Assembly: GCA_903873295.1 (NCBI GenBank)
Contig: CAIQNV010000156.1
Coordinates: forward strand, 19,671-83,670
DNA from: an uncultured Elusimicrobia bacterium
GTDB lineage: Bacteria; Elusimicrobiota; Elusimicrobia; Elusimicrobiales; UBA9959
Length of the DNA: 64,000 bases
Reading direction: 5' to 3'
The notes under the pieces are model-generated. The model was not told where the DNA came from, did no database searches, and saw only the letters and a list, made by a program, of their open reading frames with translations. The position numbers and the translations under genes are program-made. Shown in pieces: positions 9,855 through 18,635 of the stretch (positions within the stretch are counted from its first letter, which is position 1; each line of letters opens with the position of its first letter).

Positions 9855-10820
9855 ATGAACACAACAAAAGAAAAGCTGGTGCTGGTAGCCGAGGATGAGA
9901 ACAGACTGAGAGGGATGCTCGGCCGGTTCCTGACGGCAAGGAATTGCCGGTTTTCCGGCGCCCGCGACGGCGTAGAGGCGCTGAGGCTGGCTCGGGCGGA
10001 AAGGCCCGAGCTGATCCTGCTGGACCTGGACATGCCGAGGAAAGGCGGGAGGGAAGTGCTGTTGGAACTCCGCCGCGGGATACAGACGAGGACGATACCG
10101 GTGATAATGCTTACCGGGAACGCCGATATCCTGGAGAAGATGATCACTTTCGAGCTGGGCGCCGACGACTATGTGACGAAGCCGTTCGATATGGAGGAGC
10201 TGGCGGCCCGGGTGGAGCGTCATCTGTGCCGGAACAGGCGGGCACTGTCGGCGGACGCGCTTACCCGCCTTCCCGGCAGCCCGATGATAGAGGAGGAGGT
10301 CAAGCGGCGCATAATGCAGGGGATCCCCTTCGCTTTCATGCGCATTGATATCGACAACTTCAGGGCCGTTAACGAGGGCGGCGGCTACGAGCTCGGCGAT
10401 GAGATGCTGCTCGCTACCGCCGGAATAATCCTGGGGGCGCTGGCGGAAGGCGGTCTTGCGGACGACTTCGCCGGCCACAGCGGCTGCGACGACTTTGTTG
10501 CGATAACTTCGCCGGAAAGGGCGGAGGGGGTGGCCCGCGCCGTGGCGGAAGGCTTTGACAGGGCGGCGGCGCTCCTGTTCACCACCGCCGCTGGTCCCGT
10601 GGTGCCGGCGGTCCCGGCGGCCAGCCTTTCGGTGGGGATCGCGAGCTCTTTAAAAAGGCGGCTCGACCATTACGCCAAGGCCGTAGAGATAGCTTCGGAA
10701 ATAACGGGCTTCCTGAAAAGCCGCGCCGCAGGGGGGGGCAGCGCCTACCTGCTGGACAGGCGCCGGGACCTGACCCCGGCGGAGAAGAAACAATATATAA
10801 ATAAAACCTGCGGATTTTAA
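9855..10820 (+). CDS. Receiver domain fused to degenerate GGDEF domain
   Basis: LVAEDENRLRGMLGRF receiver; RIDIDNFRAVNEGGGYELGDEML then GHSGCDDFVAI where GGDEF is expected. Confidence 0.8.
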   Translation: MNTTKEKLVLVAEDENRLRGMLGRFLTARNCRFSGARDGVEALRLARAERPELILLDLDMPRKGGREVLLELRRGIQTRTIPVIMLTGNADILEKMITFELGADDYVTKPFDMEELAARVERHLCRNRRALSADALTRLPGSPMIEEEVKRRIMQGIPFAFMRIDIDNFRAVNEGGGYELGDEMLLATAGIILGALAEGGLADDFAGHSGCDDFVAITSPERAEGVARAVAEGFDRAAALLFTTAAGPVVPAVPAASLSVGIASSLKRRLDHYAKAVEIASEITGFLKSRAAGGGSAYLLDRRRDLTPAEKKQYINKTCGF

Positions 10821-10855
10821 CGGCCTCCCTGGCTTTCCCGCGCAAGCGGGCAACT

Positions 10856-12487
10856 ATGAAGATACTTATCGCTGAAGACGATACGGACGCCAGACTGCTG
10901 TTCGAGACGGCCATGTCCGGCTGGGGCTGCAGCGTCGAAAGCGCCGGGAACGGGGCCGAGGCTTTGGTAAAAGCCAGGCTTAACCCTCCCGACCTGATAA
11001 TTTCCGACATAATGATGCCGGAGATGGACGGGTTCATGTTCTGCCGCAGAGTGAAGGAAGATCTGCTGCTTAAAAAGATCCCTGTCATCCTTTATACCGC
11101 CACCCGCGCCGAAAACGACGAGGAAGAGCTGGCCAAGAAGCTCGGCGCGGCCAGATTCATAAGGAAGCCGGTTGCTTTGCAGGACCTGAAAGACGCCGTC
11201 ATGGCGGAGCTCGGGAAGAGCGGGAGCCTGGAGGAGCCGGGCGAAGCGCCTTCGGCGGGGGATTGGCGGCTGGACAGGGTTTATGTCGAGATCCTGTCGC
11301 GGAAGCTGCAGGACAAGAGCCTGCAGCTTGAGGAGGCCCTCGGAAACCTGGCCAGAAGCGAGGATATGTACCGGCGGCTGGTGGAGAATACCCCGGATAT
11401 AGTTTACTCCGCCTCGGCCCGCAGGGGGATCCTCTACTGCTCTCCCAGGGTCGAAGCCGTGCTTGGTTACCCAGCCGCCTTTCTGCTCGAAAATCCTTTC
11501 TTCTGGAGGGAGAGCGTGCATCCGGAAGACCTGCCGCGCGTAAATAGTCTGTCCGGCGGGGCTGCCGGGGGAAAGTTCATAGACGTTGAATACAGGATCA
11601 GGACCGCGGCCGGGGCCTGGCTCTGGCTGCGGGACCGGTCGGTTTTTCGCCGGGGCGAAGATGGGGAGGCGCTTTTCGACGGCATAGCCGCGGATATTAC
11701 CGGCCGCAAGCAGGCGGAGGAGAAGCTGCGGGAGAGCCAGGAGCGCCTTTTCGAGGCGCAGAAGCTGGACATTATCGGCCGCCTTTCCGGCGGGGTGGCG
11801 CACGATCTGAACAATCTGCTCGGGCCCATCATGGGCTACGCGGATTTTCTCAGGCAGAGCCTTCCCGAAGGGGACGCGCGCCAGTGCGACATAGCGGAGA
11901 TAACAAAAGCCTCCGGCCGCGCCGCCAGGCTGATACGCCAGCTGATGGCGTTCAGCCGCACCCAGCTGCTGGAGCCAAGGGTGGTCAGCGTTAACGCCAT
12001 AATCGACGCCGCCGGGAGCATGCTCGAGCGGATAATCGGCGAGCAGTTCCGGCTGGTATTTGACCTGGACCGGAAGCTGGGGCTGGTTCGCATAGACCCC
12101 GGCCAGCTGGAGCAGGCGGTGTTTAACCTGGTGATAGCCGCCCGCGAAGCCATGCCGGCCGGGGGGGATATTTTTATCAGCACGCGCGCCCTGCGGCTGA
12201 CCTCTGCGGTCGGGGGGATTCCTCCGGGCAACTGCGCCGGGCTGTTCGTGAGGGACGCCGGACCAGGAATGGACGAAGCCGTAAGGGGCAGGATCTTCGA
12301 GCCTTTTTTTGTGACTAATAATCCGGGCAGCGGGTTAAGGTTTCCGACCGTTTTCGGCATAATTAAACAGAGCGGCGGCGAGATACAGGTGGAAAGCAGC
12401 CCCGGGAGGGGGTCCCTGTTCAAGATCTATCTGCCGCTTGTCAGGGAGGCCGGCGATGACTGCCATGAAAAAACCGTTTCCCGGTGA
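10856..12487 (+). CDS. Hybrid sensor protein REC-PAS-HisKA-HATPase (degenerate)
   Basis: MKILIAEDDTDARL, PAS (NTPDIVYSASARRGILYCSPRVEAVLGYP), H-box GGVAHDLNNLLGPIMGYADF, IFEPFFVTNNPGSGLRFPTVFGI. Confidence 0.82.
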   Translation: MKILIAEDDTDARLLFETAMSGWGCSVESAGNGAEALVKARLNPPDLIISDIMMPEMDGFMFCRRVKEDLLLKKIPVILYTATRAENDEEELAKKLGAARFIRKPVALQDLKDAVMAELGKSGSLEEPGEAPSAGDWRLDRVYVEILSRKLQDKSLQLEEALGNLARSEDMYRRLVENTPDIVYSASARRGILYCSPRVEAVLGYPAAFLLENPFFWRESVHPEDLPRVNSLSGGAAGGKFIDVEYRIRTAAGAWLWLRDRSVFRRGEDGEALFDGIAADITGRKQAEEKLRESQERLFEAQKLDIIGRLSGGVAHDLNNLLGPIMGYADFLRQSLPEGDARQCDIAEITKASGRAARLIRQLMAFSRTQLLEPRVVSVNAIIDAAGSMLERIIGEQFRLVFDLDRKLGLVRIDPGQLEQAVFNLVIAAREAMPAGGDIFISTRALRLTSAVGGIPPGNCAGLFVRDAGPGMDEAVRGRIFEPFFVTNNPGSGLRFPTVFGIIKQSGGEIQVESSPGRGSLFKIYLPLVREAGDDCHEKTVSR

Positions 12488-12848
12488 ACAGAGAAGAAGG
12501 GTCCTGCTTGCGGAGGATGACGCTGCTTTCCGCAGATTCGTCGGCAGGGTGCTGGTGATGTCGGGCTATGAGGTCGTGGAAGCCGGCAGCGGGCTCGAGG
12601 CTTTAACGCTGCTGGACGGTGGCGGCGCCCCGTTGGACCTGATCGTCAGCGATATCGTCATGCCCGGTCTGGGAGGGGCGGGGCTTGCCAGGGAGGCGCA
12701 CCGCAGATTTCCCGGGCTCAGGATAATTCTTATCTCCGGCTACGCGGATAAAGTGGAGGAGATCCTGGCCGAGATAGGCTCGGAAGCGGATTTCTTGCGG
12801 AAGCCGTTCACCCCCGACGAGCTGATAGCGGCGATAGAAAAAGTTTAA
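12456..12848 (+). CDS. CheY-like response regulator receiver
   Basis: RVLLAEDDAAFRRF, LIVSDIVMPGLGGAGLA, DFLRKPFTPDELI; start overlaps preceding kinase. Confidence 0.85.
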   Translation: MTAMKKPFPGEQRRRVLLAEDDAAFRRFVGRVLVMSGYEVVEAGSGLEALTLLDGGGAPLDLIVSDIVMPGLGGAGLAREAHRRFPGLRIILISGYADKVEEILAEIGSEADFLRKPFTPDELIAAIEKV

Positions 12849-13020
12849 CGCTCAGCGCGGCCAATAGGCCTATGGCATAGGTCCTTTAGTCTGAACCCCT
12901 GTTTTGTCCCCAAAAATAGTTTTGTCCGTTTTTGGGCTGGCTCTGGGCCTTTCTCCAATGAGGCATTGACAAGTCCATAGGTCTTTAGGCCCAAAAAGCA
13001 ATAGGCCCAAAGACTTTTAC

Positions 13021-13050
13021 TTGACTAGGCCCTTTGGTCTTGATTATAAT
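13021..13050 (+). promoter_or_regulatory. Sigma70-like promoter TTGACT-18-TATAAT upstream of first C11 protease
   Basis: TTGACT 13021-13026, TATAAT 13045-13050, 18-bp spacer in AT-rich intergenic region. Confidence 0.7.
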
Positions 13051-13118
13051 CAATGAAGAGCATAAACTATAAAGGCAAGCCTAGGGCTTCCAGACTAAAC
13101 GCAGCACGGGAGGAAGTA

Positions 13119-14378
13119 ATGTTAAGGAAAGCAACCGCAGCACTCGCAATAATCGCCGCAGTCTCTACCCTGGTGTCAGCCGAAATTTCTTTTGACACCC
13201 CCAAGAACACCACCCTTCAGCAGGAAATAGCCAATCTCGAACTGAGCATTCCCCAGCCCGCTCCGATCGCGGAGAAGGTAAACCTGGCTAAGGCTGATAA
13301 AGAGTGGACCATAATGGTCTTCGTGAACGGCAAGAACAACCTCGAGCCCTATGCCCTCAAAGATATGAACGAGATGGAGATGATAGGCTCCACCGACAAG
13401 GTCAACGTGGTTGTCGAGATAGGCCGCATAGCCGGCTACTCCAACGCCGACGGCGACTGGAAGACCGCCCGCCGCTACCTTGTGAAGAAAGACAATGATA
13501 TCAATAAGATAACCTCCCCCGTGCTCGCCGACCTCGGCAAAGTGGACATGGGCGATTATAAACACCTCGTCGACTTCACCAACTGGGCCAAGACCACCTA
13601 CCCCGCCAAGAAATATATGCTGGTAGTCTGGAATCACGGCGCCGGCTGGATAAAGTCCCGCGGCCTCGATGCCACCCGCGGCATCTCCTACGACGACGAG
13701 ACCGGCAACCACATAACCACCCCCCAGCTGGGCCTGGCTATGAAGGCCATCGGCAAAGTCGACGTTTACGGCTCGGACGCCTGCCTCATGCAGATGCCTG
13801 AAGTTAACTACGAAATAAAAGACTACGTGGACTATATCGTAGGCTCAGAAGAGACCGAACCCGGCGATGGTTATACCTATAACCTGCTGCTCGGCCCCCT
13901 CGTGGCTAAGCCGACCATGGACGGCGCCGAACTCGGCAAACTGGCCGTGGACGCCTATGCCGACCATTACGGCACCCAGGACCACACCCAGAGCCTTGTG
14001 AACGCCTCCGCTATGAACGGCCTTGTGCCCGTAATTAATAACTTCGTGGCCGCCGCCATGGCCACCACCGAGACAGCCCTGGTTAAAACGGCCCTCGGCA
14101 ACGCCCAGTCCTATGCCTATGCCGAGAACAAAGACCTGTGGCACTTCCTGAGCCTCTACGGCGCCTCCACTGCGGATGCGAACGTCAAGACCGCGGCGAA
14201 AGCGCTGCAGGACTACCTGACCGGCTCGCTGATCATGCACAACCGCGTGAACGCCAACTATAGCGACTCCAAGGGCCTGGCGATATATATGCCCAACTAC
14301 GCGAATGCTTCCTACAACGAACTGGCCTGGGCCAAAGCCGCTCAGTGGGACGAGTTCATCAACTGGTACACCAAATAA
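13119..14378 (+). CDS. Secreted clostripain-like (C11 family) cysteine protease
   Basis: Signal peptide MLRKATAALAIIAAVSTLVSA; WTIMVFVNGKNNLEPYALKDMNEME; VVWNHGAGW (His) and GSDACLMQMPE (Cys). Confidence 0.88.
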   Translation: MLRKATAALAIIAAVSTLVSAEISFDTPKNTTLQQEIANLELSIPQPAPIAEKVNLAKADKEWTIMVFVNGKNNLEPYALKDMNEMEMIGSTDKVNVVVEIGRIAGYSNADGDWKTARRYLVKKDNDINKITSPVLADLGKVDMGDYKHLVDFTNWAKTTYPAKKYMLVVWNHGAGWIKSRGLDATRGISYDDETGNHITTPQLGLAMKAIGKVDVYGSDACLMQMPEVNYEIKDYVDYIVGSEETEPGDGYTYNLLLGPLVAKPTMDGAELGKLAVDAYADHYGTQDHTQSLVNASAMNGLVPVINNFVAAAMATTETALVKTALGNAQSYAYAENKDLWHFLSLYGASTADANVKTAAKALQDYLTGSLIMHNRVNANYSDSKGLAIYMPNYANASYNELAWAKAAQWDEFINWYTK

Positions 14379-14400
14379 AGCGATCGGTTCGCTGAACGAA

Positions 14401-14432
14401 GGGCCGGCTGGCAGCAGCCGGCCCTTCTTTTT
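14401..14432 (+). terminator. Rho-independent terminator
   Basis: GGGCCGGCTG-gcag-CAGCCGGCCC followed by TTCTTTTT. Confidence 0.85.
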
Positions 14433-14550
14433 GCCCCGGTCCGGACCTTTAGGCCCAGGCCGGGCTGGGTCCTCGGTCCCTTGATAAATGCTAATAGCGG
14501 GGTACACTGTATATATGAAACGCAACGCTTCGAAAGTCCCGGAGGAATCC

Positions 14551-15858
14551 ATGATACGCAAAATATCCCTGTCGGCAGTGGCTGTTTCCCTGTTCGCTTC
14601 CCTGGCCGCGGCTGAAGTGAATTTTGACAAGGGCGGCTTTAATATTAAGGATGAGATCGCTAAGATGGATGCCGCGATCCCCGAGCCCTCCCAGGAGAAA
14701 GGGGTATTCGACTGGCTGCTGGGCAGGAAAGCCCCGGCCGAATGGACTATAATGGTTTTCGGCAACGGCAAGAACGACCTGGAGCCCTTCCTGATGAAGG
14801 ACCTAAATGAGATGGAGCTGGTCGGCTCCAGCGCCAAACTGAACATCGTGGTGGAAGCGGGCCGCATAGACGGCTATGACACTTCGGACGGCGACTGGAA
14901 AGGCGTGCGCCGCTATCTGATGACCAAAGACAACGACGTAAAGAAGGTCAGCTCCAAAGTGGTGGAAGACCTGGGCATGATCGACATGGGCGATTATAAG
15001 AATCTGGCGGCTTTCGGCAAATGGGCGAAAGAAAAGTATCCCGCTAAAAAATACATGATGATAGTCTGGAACCACGGCTCAGGCTGGAGCAAAGGCGGCC
15101 AGCGCCCCGTGACCAAGGGCATCTCCTACGACGAGCAGTCCGGCAACCACATAAATACCCCGCAGCTGGGCCTGGCCTTGAAGGAAATGGGCAAGGTGGA
15201 CGTGTACGGCTCGGACGCCTGCCTGATGCAGATGCCCGAGGTGGATTACGAAATAAAAGATTACGCGGAATATATCGTAGGCTCCGAGGAAACCGAGCCC
15301 GGCGACGGCTATACCTACAATACCTTCCTGACCCCCGTGGCCGCGAACCCCGCCATGGGCGCTCTTGAGCTGGCCAGGACGGCGGTCGACGCCTACAGCG
15401 ACCACTATCAGGCGCAGAACGCGGGCTCTACCCAGAGCGTGGTGAGATCCGCTTCCCTTATCAGGCTGGTGACCCTTACCAACGAGTTCACCGCGGCTAT
15501 GACGGCGTCCGGGGACAAAGCGCTGGCAAAGAAAGCCCGCGACGGCGCGGTGAAATACGCGGTGGCGGAGAACAAGGACCTTGGCGACTTCGTGCGGCTG
15601 GTGCTGGCCGAGACCAAAAGCGACGGGGTTAAGGCGAAGGGGCAGGCGCTGCTGGCCTTCATCACCTCGGAGCTGGTCCTGCATAACCGCACCAATAACG
15701 ATCCGGGCGGCTACTGGAACGGCCCCGTCGACTACTCGCCTTCCAAGGGGATAGCGGCCTATTTCCCCGACGGCGGTCTTGCCGCCGGCTATTCCGACCT
15801 GCAGTGGGCCAAAGTATCCCTGTGGGACGAATTCGTGACCTGGATGAACCAGCCTTAA
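14551..15858 (+). CDS. Secreted clostripain-like (C11 family) cysteine protease, tandem paralog
   Basis: Signal peptide MIRKISLSAVAVSLFASLAAA; same architecture and motifs as upstream paralog. Confidence 0.88.
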   Translation: MIRKISLSAVAVSLFASLAAAEVNFDKGGFNIKDEIAKMDAAIPEPSQEKGVFDWLLGRKAPAEWTIMVFGNGKNDLEPFLMKDLNEMELVGSSAKLNIVVEAGRIDGYDTSDGDWKGVRRYLMTKDNDVKKVSSKVVEDLGMIDMGDYKNLAAFGKWAKEKYPAKKYMMIVWNHGSGWSKGGQRPVTKGISYDEQSGNHINTPQLGLALKEMGKVDVYGSDACLMQMPEVDYEIKDYAEYIVGSEETEPGDGYTYNTFLTPVAANPAMGALELARTAVDAYSDHYQAQNAGSTQSVVRSASLIRLVTLTNEFTAAMTASGDKALAKKARDGAVKYAVAENKDLGDFVRLVLAETKSDGVKAKGQALLAFITSELVLHNRTNNDPGGYWNGPVDYSPSKGIAAYFPDGGLAAGYSDLQWAKVSLWDEFVTWMNQP

Positions 15859-15880
15859 AGGTTCCGCCTTAAACGCGTAA

Positions 15881-15913
15881 AAAGCCGTCCGCCTGAAGCG
15901 GGCGGCTTTTTTT
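15881..15913 (+). terminator. Rho-independent terminator
   Basis: GCCGTCCGC-ctgaa-GCGGGCGGC + T7. Confidence 0.8.
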
Positions 15914-15952
15914 GCGGCAGGTCCCCGTGTAATCCTGAAACTTTTAAATTAT

Positions 15953-15985
15953 AAAAAAGCCGCCCGGTTTTACCCGGGCGGCCTT
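15953..15985 (-). terminator. Terminator hairpin for the minus-strand gene 16008-16391
   Basis: AAAAAAGCCGCCCGG-tttta-CCCGGGCGGC, A-tract = T-tract on minus strand. Confidence 0.75.
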
Positions 15986-16007
15986 AGCTAATGCCTGCTT
16001 TGAGCCT

Positions 16008-16391
16008 TTATTTGCCCGCTTCGGGTTTCTTGGCTTCGGCTTTCTTGCCCTCGTGCTTGCCTTCGTGCTTCTGTATGGCCTTCACGGAGACTTTGCCGTC
16101 TTTCACGGTGACTTTCACTTTCTCGCCCTGGGTGAGGCCGGCCAGTTTGGCGGCTTCAACGGCGAATTTCTTCTCGACGCCCTTGGCGTCTTTTACGGTG
16201 ATCTCGTTCGTGGCGGCGTCGATGGCGCTGATGTCGCCGGCGAAGTTCTCAACTACCACCTTCGCGTGCTTCGCGGCGGGCTTTGCCATCTTGGCCGGGG
16301 CGGCCGCGGGGGCGGCAGCCGGGGGCTGCTGGGCGAAGCTCATTCCGCTGAAAGCTGCGAGAGTTATTGCTGCAAGTATGTACTTTTTCAT
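16008..16391 (-). CDS. Small secreted Ala/Lys-rich protein of unknown function
   Basis: Signal peptide MKKYILAAITLAAFSGMSFA; beta-rich core ITVKDAKGVEKKFAVEAAKLAGLTQGEKVKVTVKDGKV; KHEGKHEGKK tail. Confidence 0.65.
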   Translation of the reverse strand: MKKYILAAITLAAFSGMSFAQQPPAAAPAAAPAKMAKPAAKHAKVVVENFAGDISAIDAATNEITVKDAKGVEKKFAVEAAKLAGLTQGEKVKVTVKDGKVSVKAIQKHEGKHEGKKAEAKKPEAGK

Positions 16392-16464
16392 TTTAGGTCT
16401 CCTCCAAAAGATTGACTTCTATGCTCATAGTGTAGCAGGACCCTTATTAGAGCGGCCTTAAAAC

Positions 16465-16486
16465 AACATTAAAAGATTTTAATGTT
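16465..16486. promoter_or_regulatory. 22-bp perfect palindrome, candidate operator
   Basis: AACATTAAAAGATTTTAATGTT, about 30 bp upstream of a TACACT -10-like hexamer for the minus-strand gene at 16391. Confidence 0.55.
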
Positions 16487-17963
16487 AGGCATCCCGCGGC
16501 TTCGTTATTCTTGCGGGAAAAACTACGGTGAAGGCGGAGCCATCGCCGGGGCGGCTTTCGGCTTTAATCTCGGCGCCGTGGGCTTCGGCGATGGATTTAG
16601 CTATCGCAAGGCCCAGGCCGAAGCCGGACGAGCTGCGGGAGGAATCCGCGCGGTAGAAGCGCTTGAAAATATGCGGCAGGTCCGCGGCGGCTATTCCCGC
16701 GCCGGTGTCCGAAACTTTAACCGCCGGGCGGCCTGCCGCGGAGAAGACTTCCGCCCTTACCTCGCCTCCGGAGGCGCTGTATTTGACGGCGTTGTCCAAG
16801 AGGTTCAGGAAAAGCCGGCCCAACTGGCTCTGGTCGCCCTCCGGTTCGGGGATGTCCGCGCCGGCGGACAGCCGGATCGTGACGCCGTTCTTCTGCGCCA
16901 TGCCCGACAGGCTTTGGACCGAGATCTCAAGCAGGGCCGGCAGGTTTACGGGGGCGCGCTCGAGTTTTACCTCCCGGTTGTCGAAGCGGGCCAGCGTGAG
17001 CAGGTCGCCGACAATGCGCGACATCTTCTCCGTCTCTTCCAGGTTGCTCTGCAGGATAGCCGCGTATTCGCCGGCGGAGCGCGCCTTTTTCAGGGCGACT
17101 TCCAGCTCGCCTTTTAGGATGGTCAGCGGGGTTTTTAGTTCATGCGAGACGTCCTGGATGAAGCGCCTCTCGGACAGGAACGAATCCTCCAGGCGCGTCA
17201 GCATGGCGTTGAACAGGTCGGCAAGCTCCCTTATCTCGTCGCGGCCGCGCGGCGGCGTCAGGCGCAGGCTCAGGTTCCGGGCGGTTATCTGGCGGATGGT
17301 CCTCGCCATATTCGCCACCGGGCGCAGCGCCACGCGCGCGAAGAACATGCCGAAGGCCCCGGTGAACAGCACTATCAGCGGCACCAGGGCGGCCATCATG
17401 TTGCGGAGGTTGCGCAGCGCGAACTGCGTGTGGTAGGTGGAGCGGTACGCCTGCACTATATATACGGCCCCGCCCGTGCCCGAGGCCGGGGTGGCGTAGG
17501 AGCGGTAAATATTTTCGGCCCGGTCCCCGCCTTCGATCTTTATCGTGTCATAGGCGGCGTTGCCTTTAAGGGCGTCCCTAAGCGTGCGCTCCGGCAGATC
17601 GGGGGCTCCGGACGCCCCGCGGGAACTTTCCAGTTCCATCCCCGAAGCGTCCAGTATCCTCAGCTCTACCGCGGCCTGATTGGGATCCTCCGTGTGCAGG
17701 CGCACCAGCTCAGGGGCGATCTTGTAGAAGGCCCCGCCTTTAGCCGCGGCGGCCGAGACCCGCCCCACCTCTATGCGCTCGGTCTCCAGGTAGGTCTCCA
17801 GCGCGTCCGCCACGCCTTCCGCCCGGACCGCCAGCAGCTGGTCCAGGTTCTCGTCGAGGCTTTTCTCCAGGCTGTTGTACACCAAAATGCTGAAAAGGGT
17901 GAGCGTGACGGCCAGCGTCGCTGCGTACCACAGGGTTATGCGGAATCTGACGGAGTTAAACAT
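16485..17963 (-). CDS. Sensor histidine kinase (HAMP, HisKA, HATPase)
   Basis: Two TM segments, RFIQDVSHELKTPLTILKGELEV, VSDTGAGI, GFGLGLAIAKSIAEAHG. Confidence 0.9.
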   Translation of the reverse strand: MFNSVRFRITLWYAATLAVTLTLFSILVYNSLEKSLDENLDQLLAVRAEGVADALETYLETERIEVGRVSAAAAKGGAFYKIAPELVRLHTEDPNQAAVELRILDASGMELESSRGASGAPDLPERTLRDALKGNAAYDTIKIEGGDRAENIYRSYATPASGTGGAVYIVQAYRSTYHTQFALRNLRNMMAALVPLIVLFTGAFGMFFARVALRPVANMARTIRQITARNLSLRLTPPRGRDEIRELADLFNAMLTRLEDSFLSERRFIQDVSHELKTPLTILKGELEVALKKARSAGEYAAILQSNLEETEKMSRIVGDLLTLARFDNREVKLERAPVNLPALLEISVQSLSGMAQKNGVTIRLSAGADIPEPEGDQSQLGRLFLNLLDNAVKYSASGGEVRAEVFSAAGRPAVKVSDTGAGIAAADLPHIFKRFYRADSSRSSSGFGLGLAIAKSIAEAHGAEIKAESRPGDGSAFTVVFPARITKPRDA

Positions 17964-18631
17964 CAGCTTTTAAGCAGGTAACCCTTGCCCCTGACGGTAT
18001 GTATGATCTTTTTAGCCGGGCTTTTCTCGAGCTTGCGCCGCAGGTAGTTTATGTAGACGTCAATGACGTTGGTCCCGGTATCGAAATTTATGTCCCACAC
18101 ATGCTCGGCTATCATGGTGCGGGTCACGGTCTTGCCCTTGTTGCGCACCAGGTATTCCAGCAGGGAGAATTCTTTGGCGCTCAGGTCCAGCGCTTTGCCG
18201 GCGAGGCGGGCTTTGTGCGCCGGCAGGTCCAGTTCGATGTCTCCCGCCGTCAGCAGGGCCGCGGCTTCGGCGGGCTTCGTCCGCAGCAGGGCGCGTATGC
18301 GGGCCAGCAGTTCTTCGAAAGCGAACGGTTTAGTAAGGTAATCGTTGGCCCCGGCGTCGAGGCCTTTTACCTTGTCCTCCACCCGGTCTTTCGCCGTAAG
18401 CATCAGTATGGGCGCGGTGAAGCCGGAGGCGCGCAGGCGCGAGCAGACGGTGACGCCGTCGAGGCCGGGCAGCATCACGTCGAGAAGCAGCAGGTCGTAG
18501 GGGTTTTCTTCGGCCAGGACCAGGGCTTCGTTGCCGTTGTGGACGGTGTCCGCGGCGTAGCCCTCTTCTTTAAGGCCGCGTTTTATGAAATCGGCTATTT
18601 TCTTTTCGTCTTCGGCGATAAGGACGCGCAT
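17963..18631 (-). CDS. OmpR/PhoB-family response regulator
   Basis: MRVLIAEDEKKIADFIKRGLKEEGY; LLLLDVMLPGLDG; winged-helix C-terminus. Confidence 0.92.
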   Translation of the reverse strand: MRVLIAEDEKKIADFIKRGLKEEGYAADTVHNGNEALVLAEENPYDLLLLDVMLPGLDGVTVCSRLRASGFTAPILMLTAKDRVEDKVKGLDAGANDYLTKPFAFEELLARIRALLRTKPAEAAALLTAGDIELDLPAHKARLAGKALDLSAKEFSLLEYLVRNKGKTVTRTMIAEHVWDINFDTGTNVIDVYINYLRRKLEKSPAKKIIHTVRGKGYLLKS

Positions 18632-18635
18632 AAAG

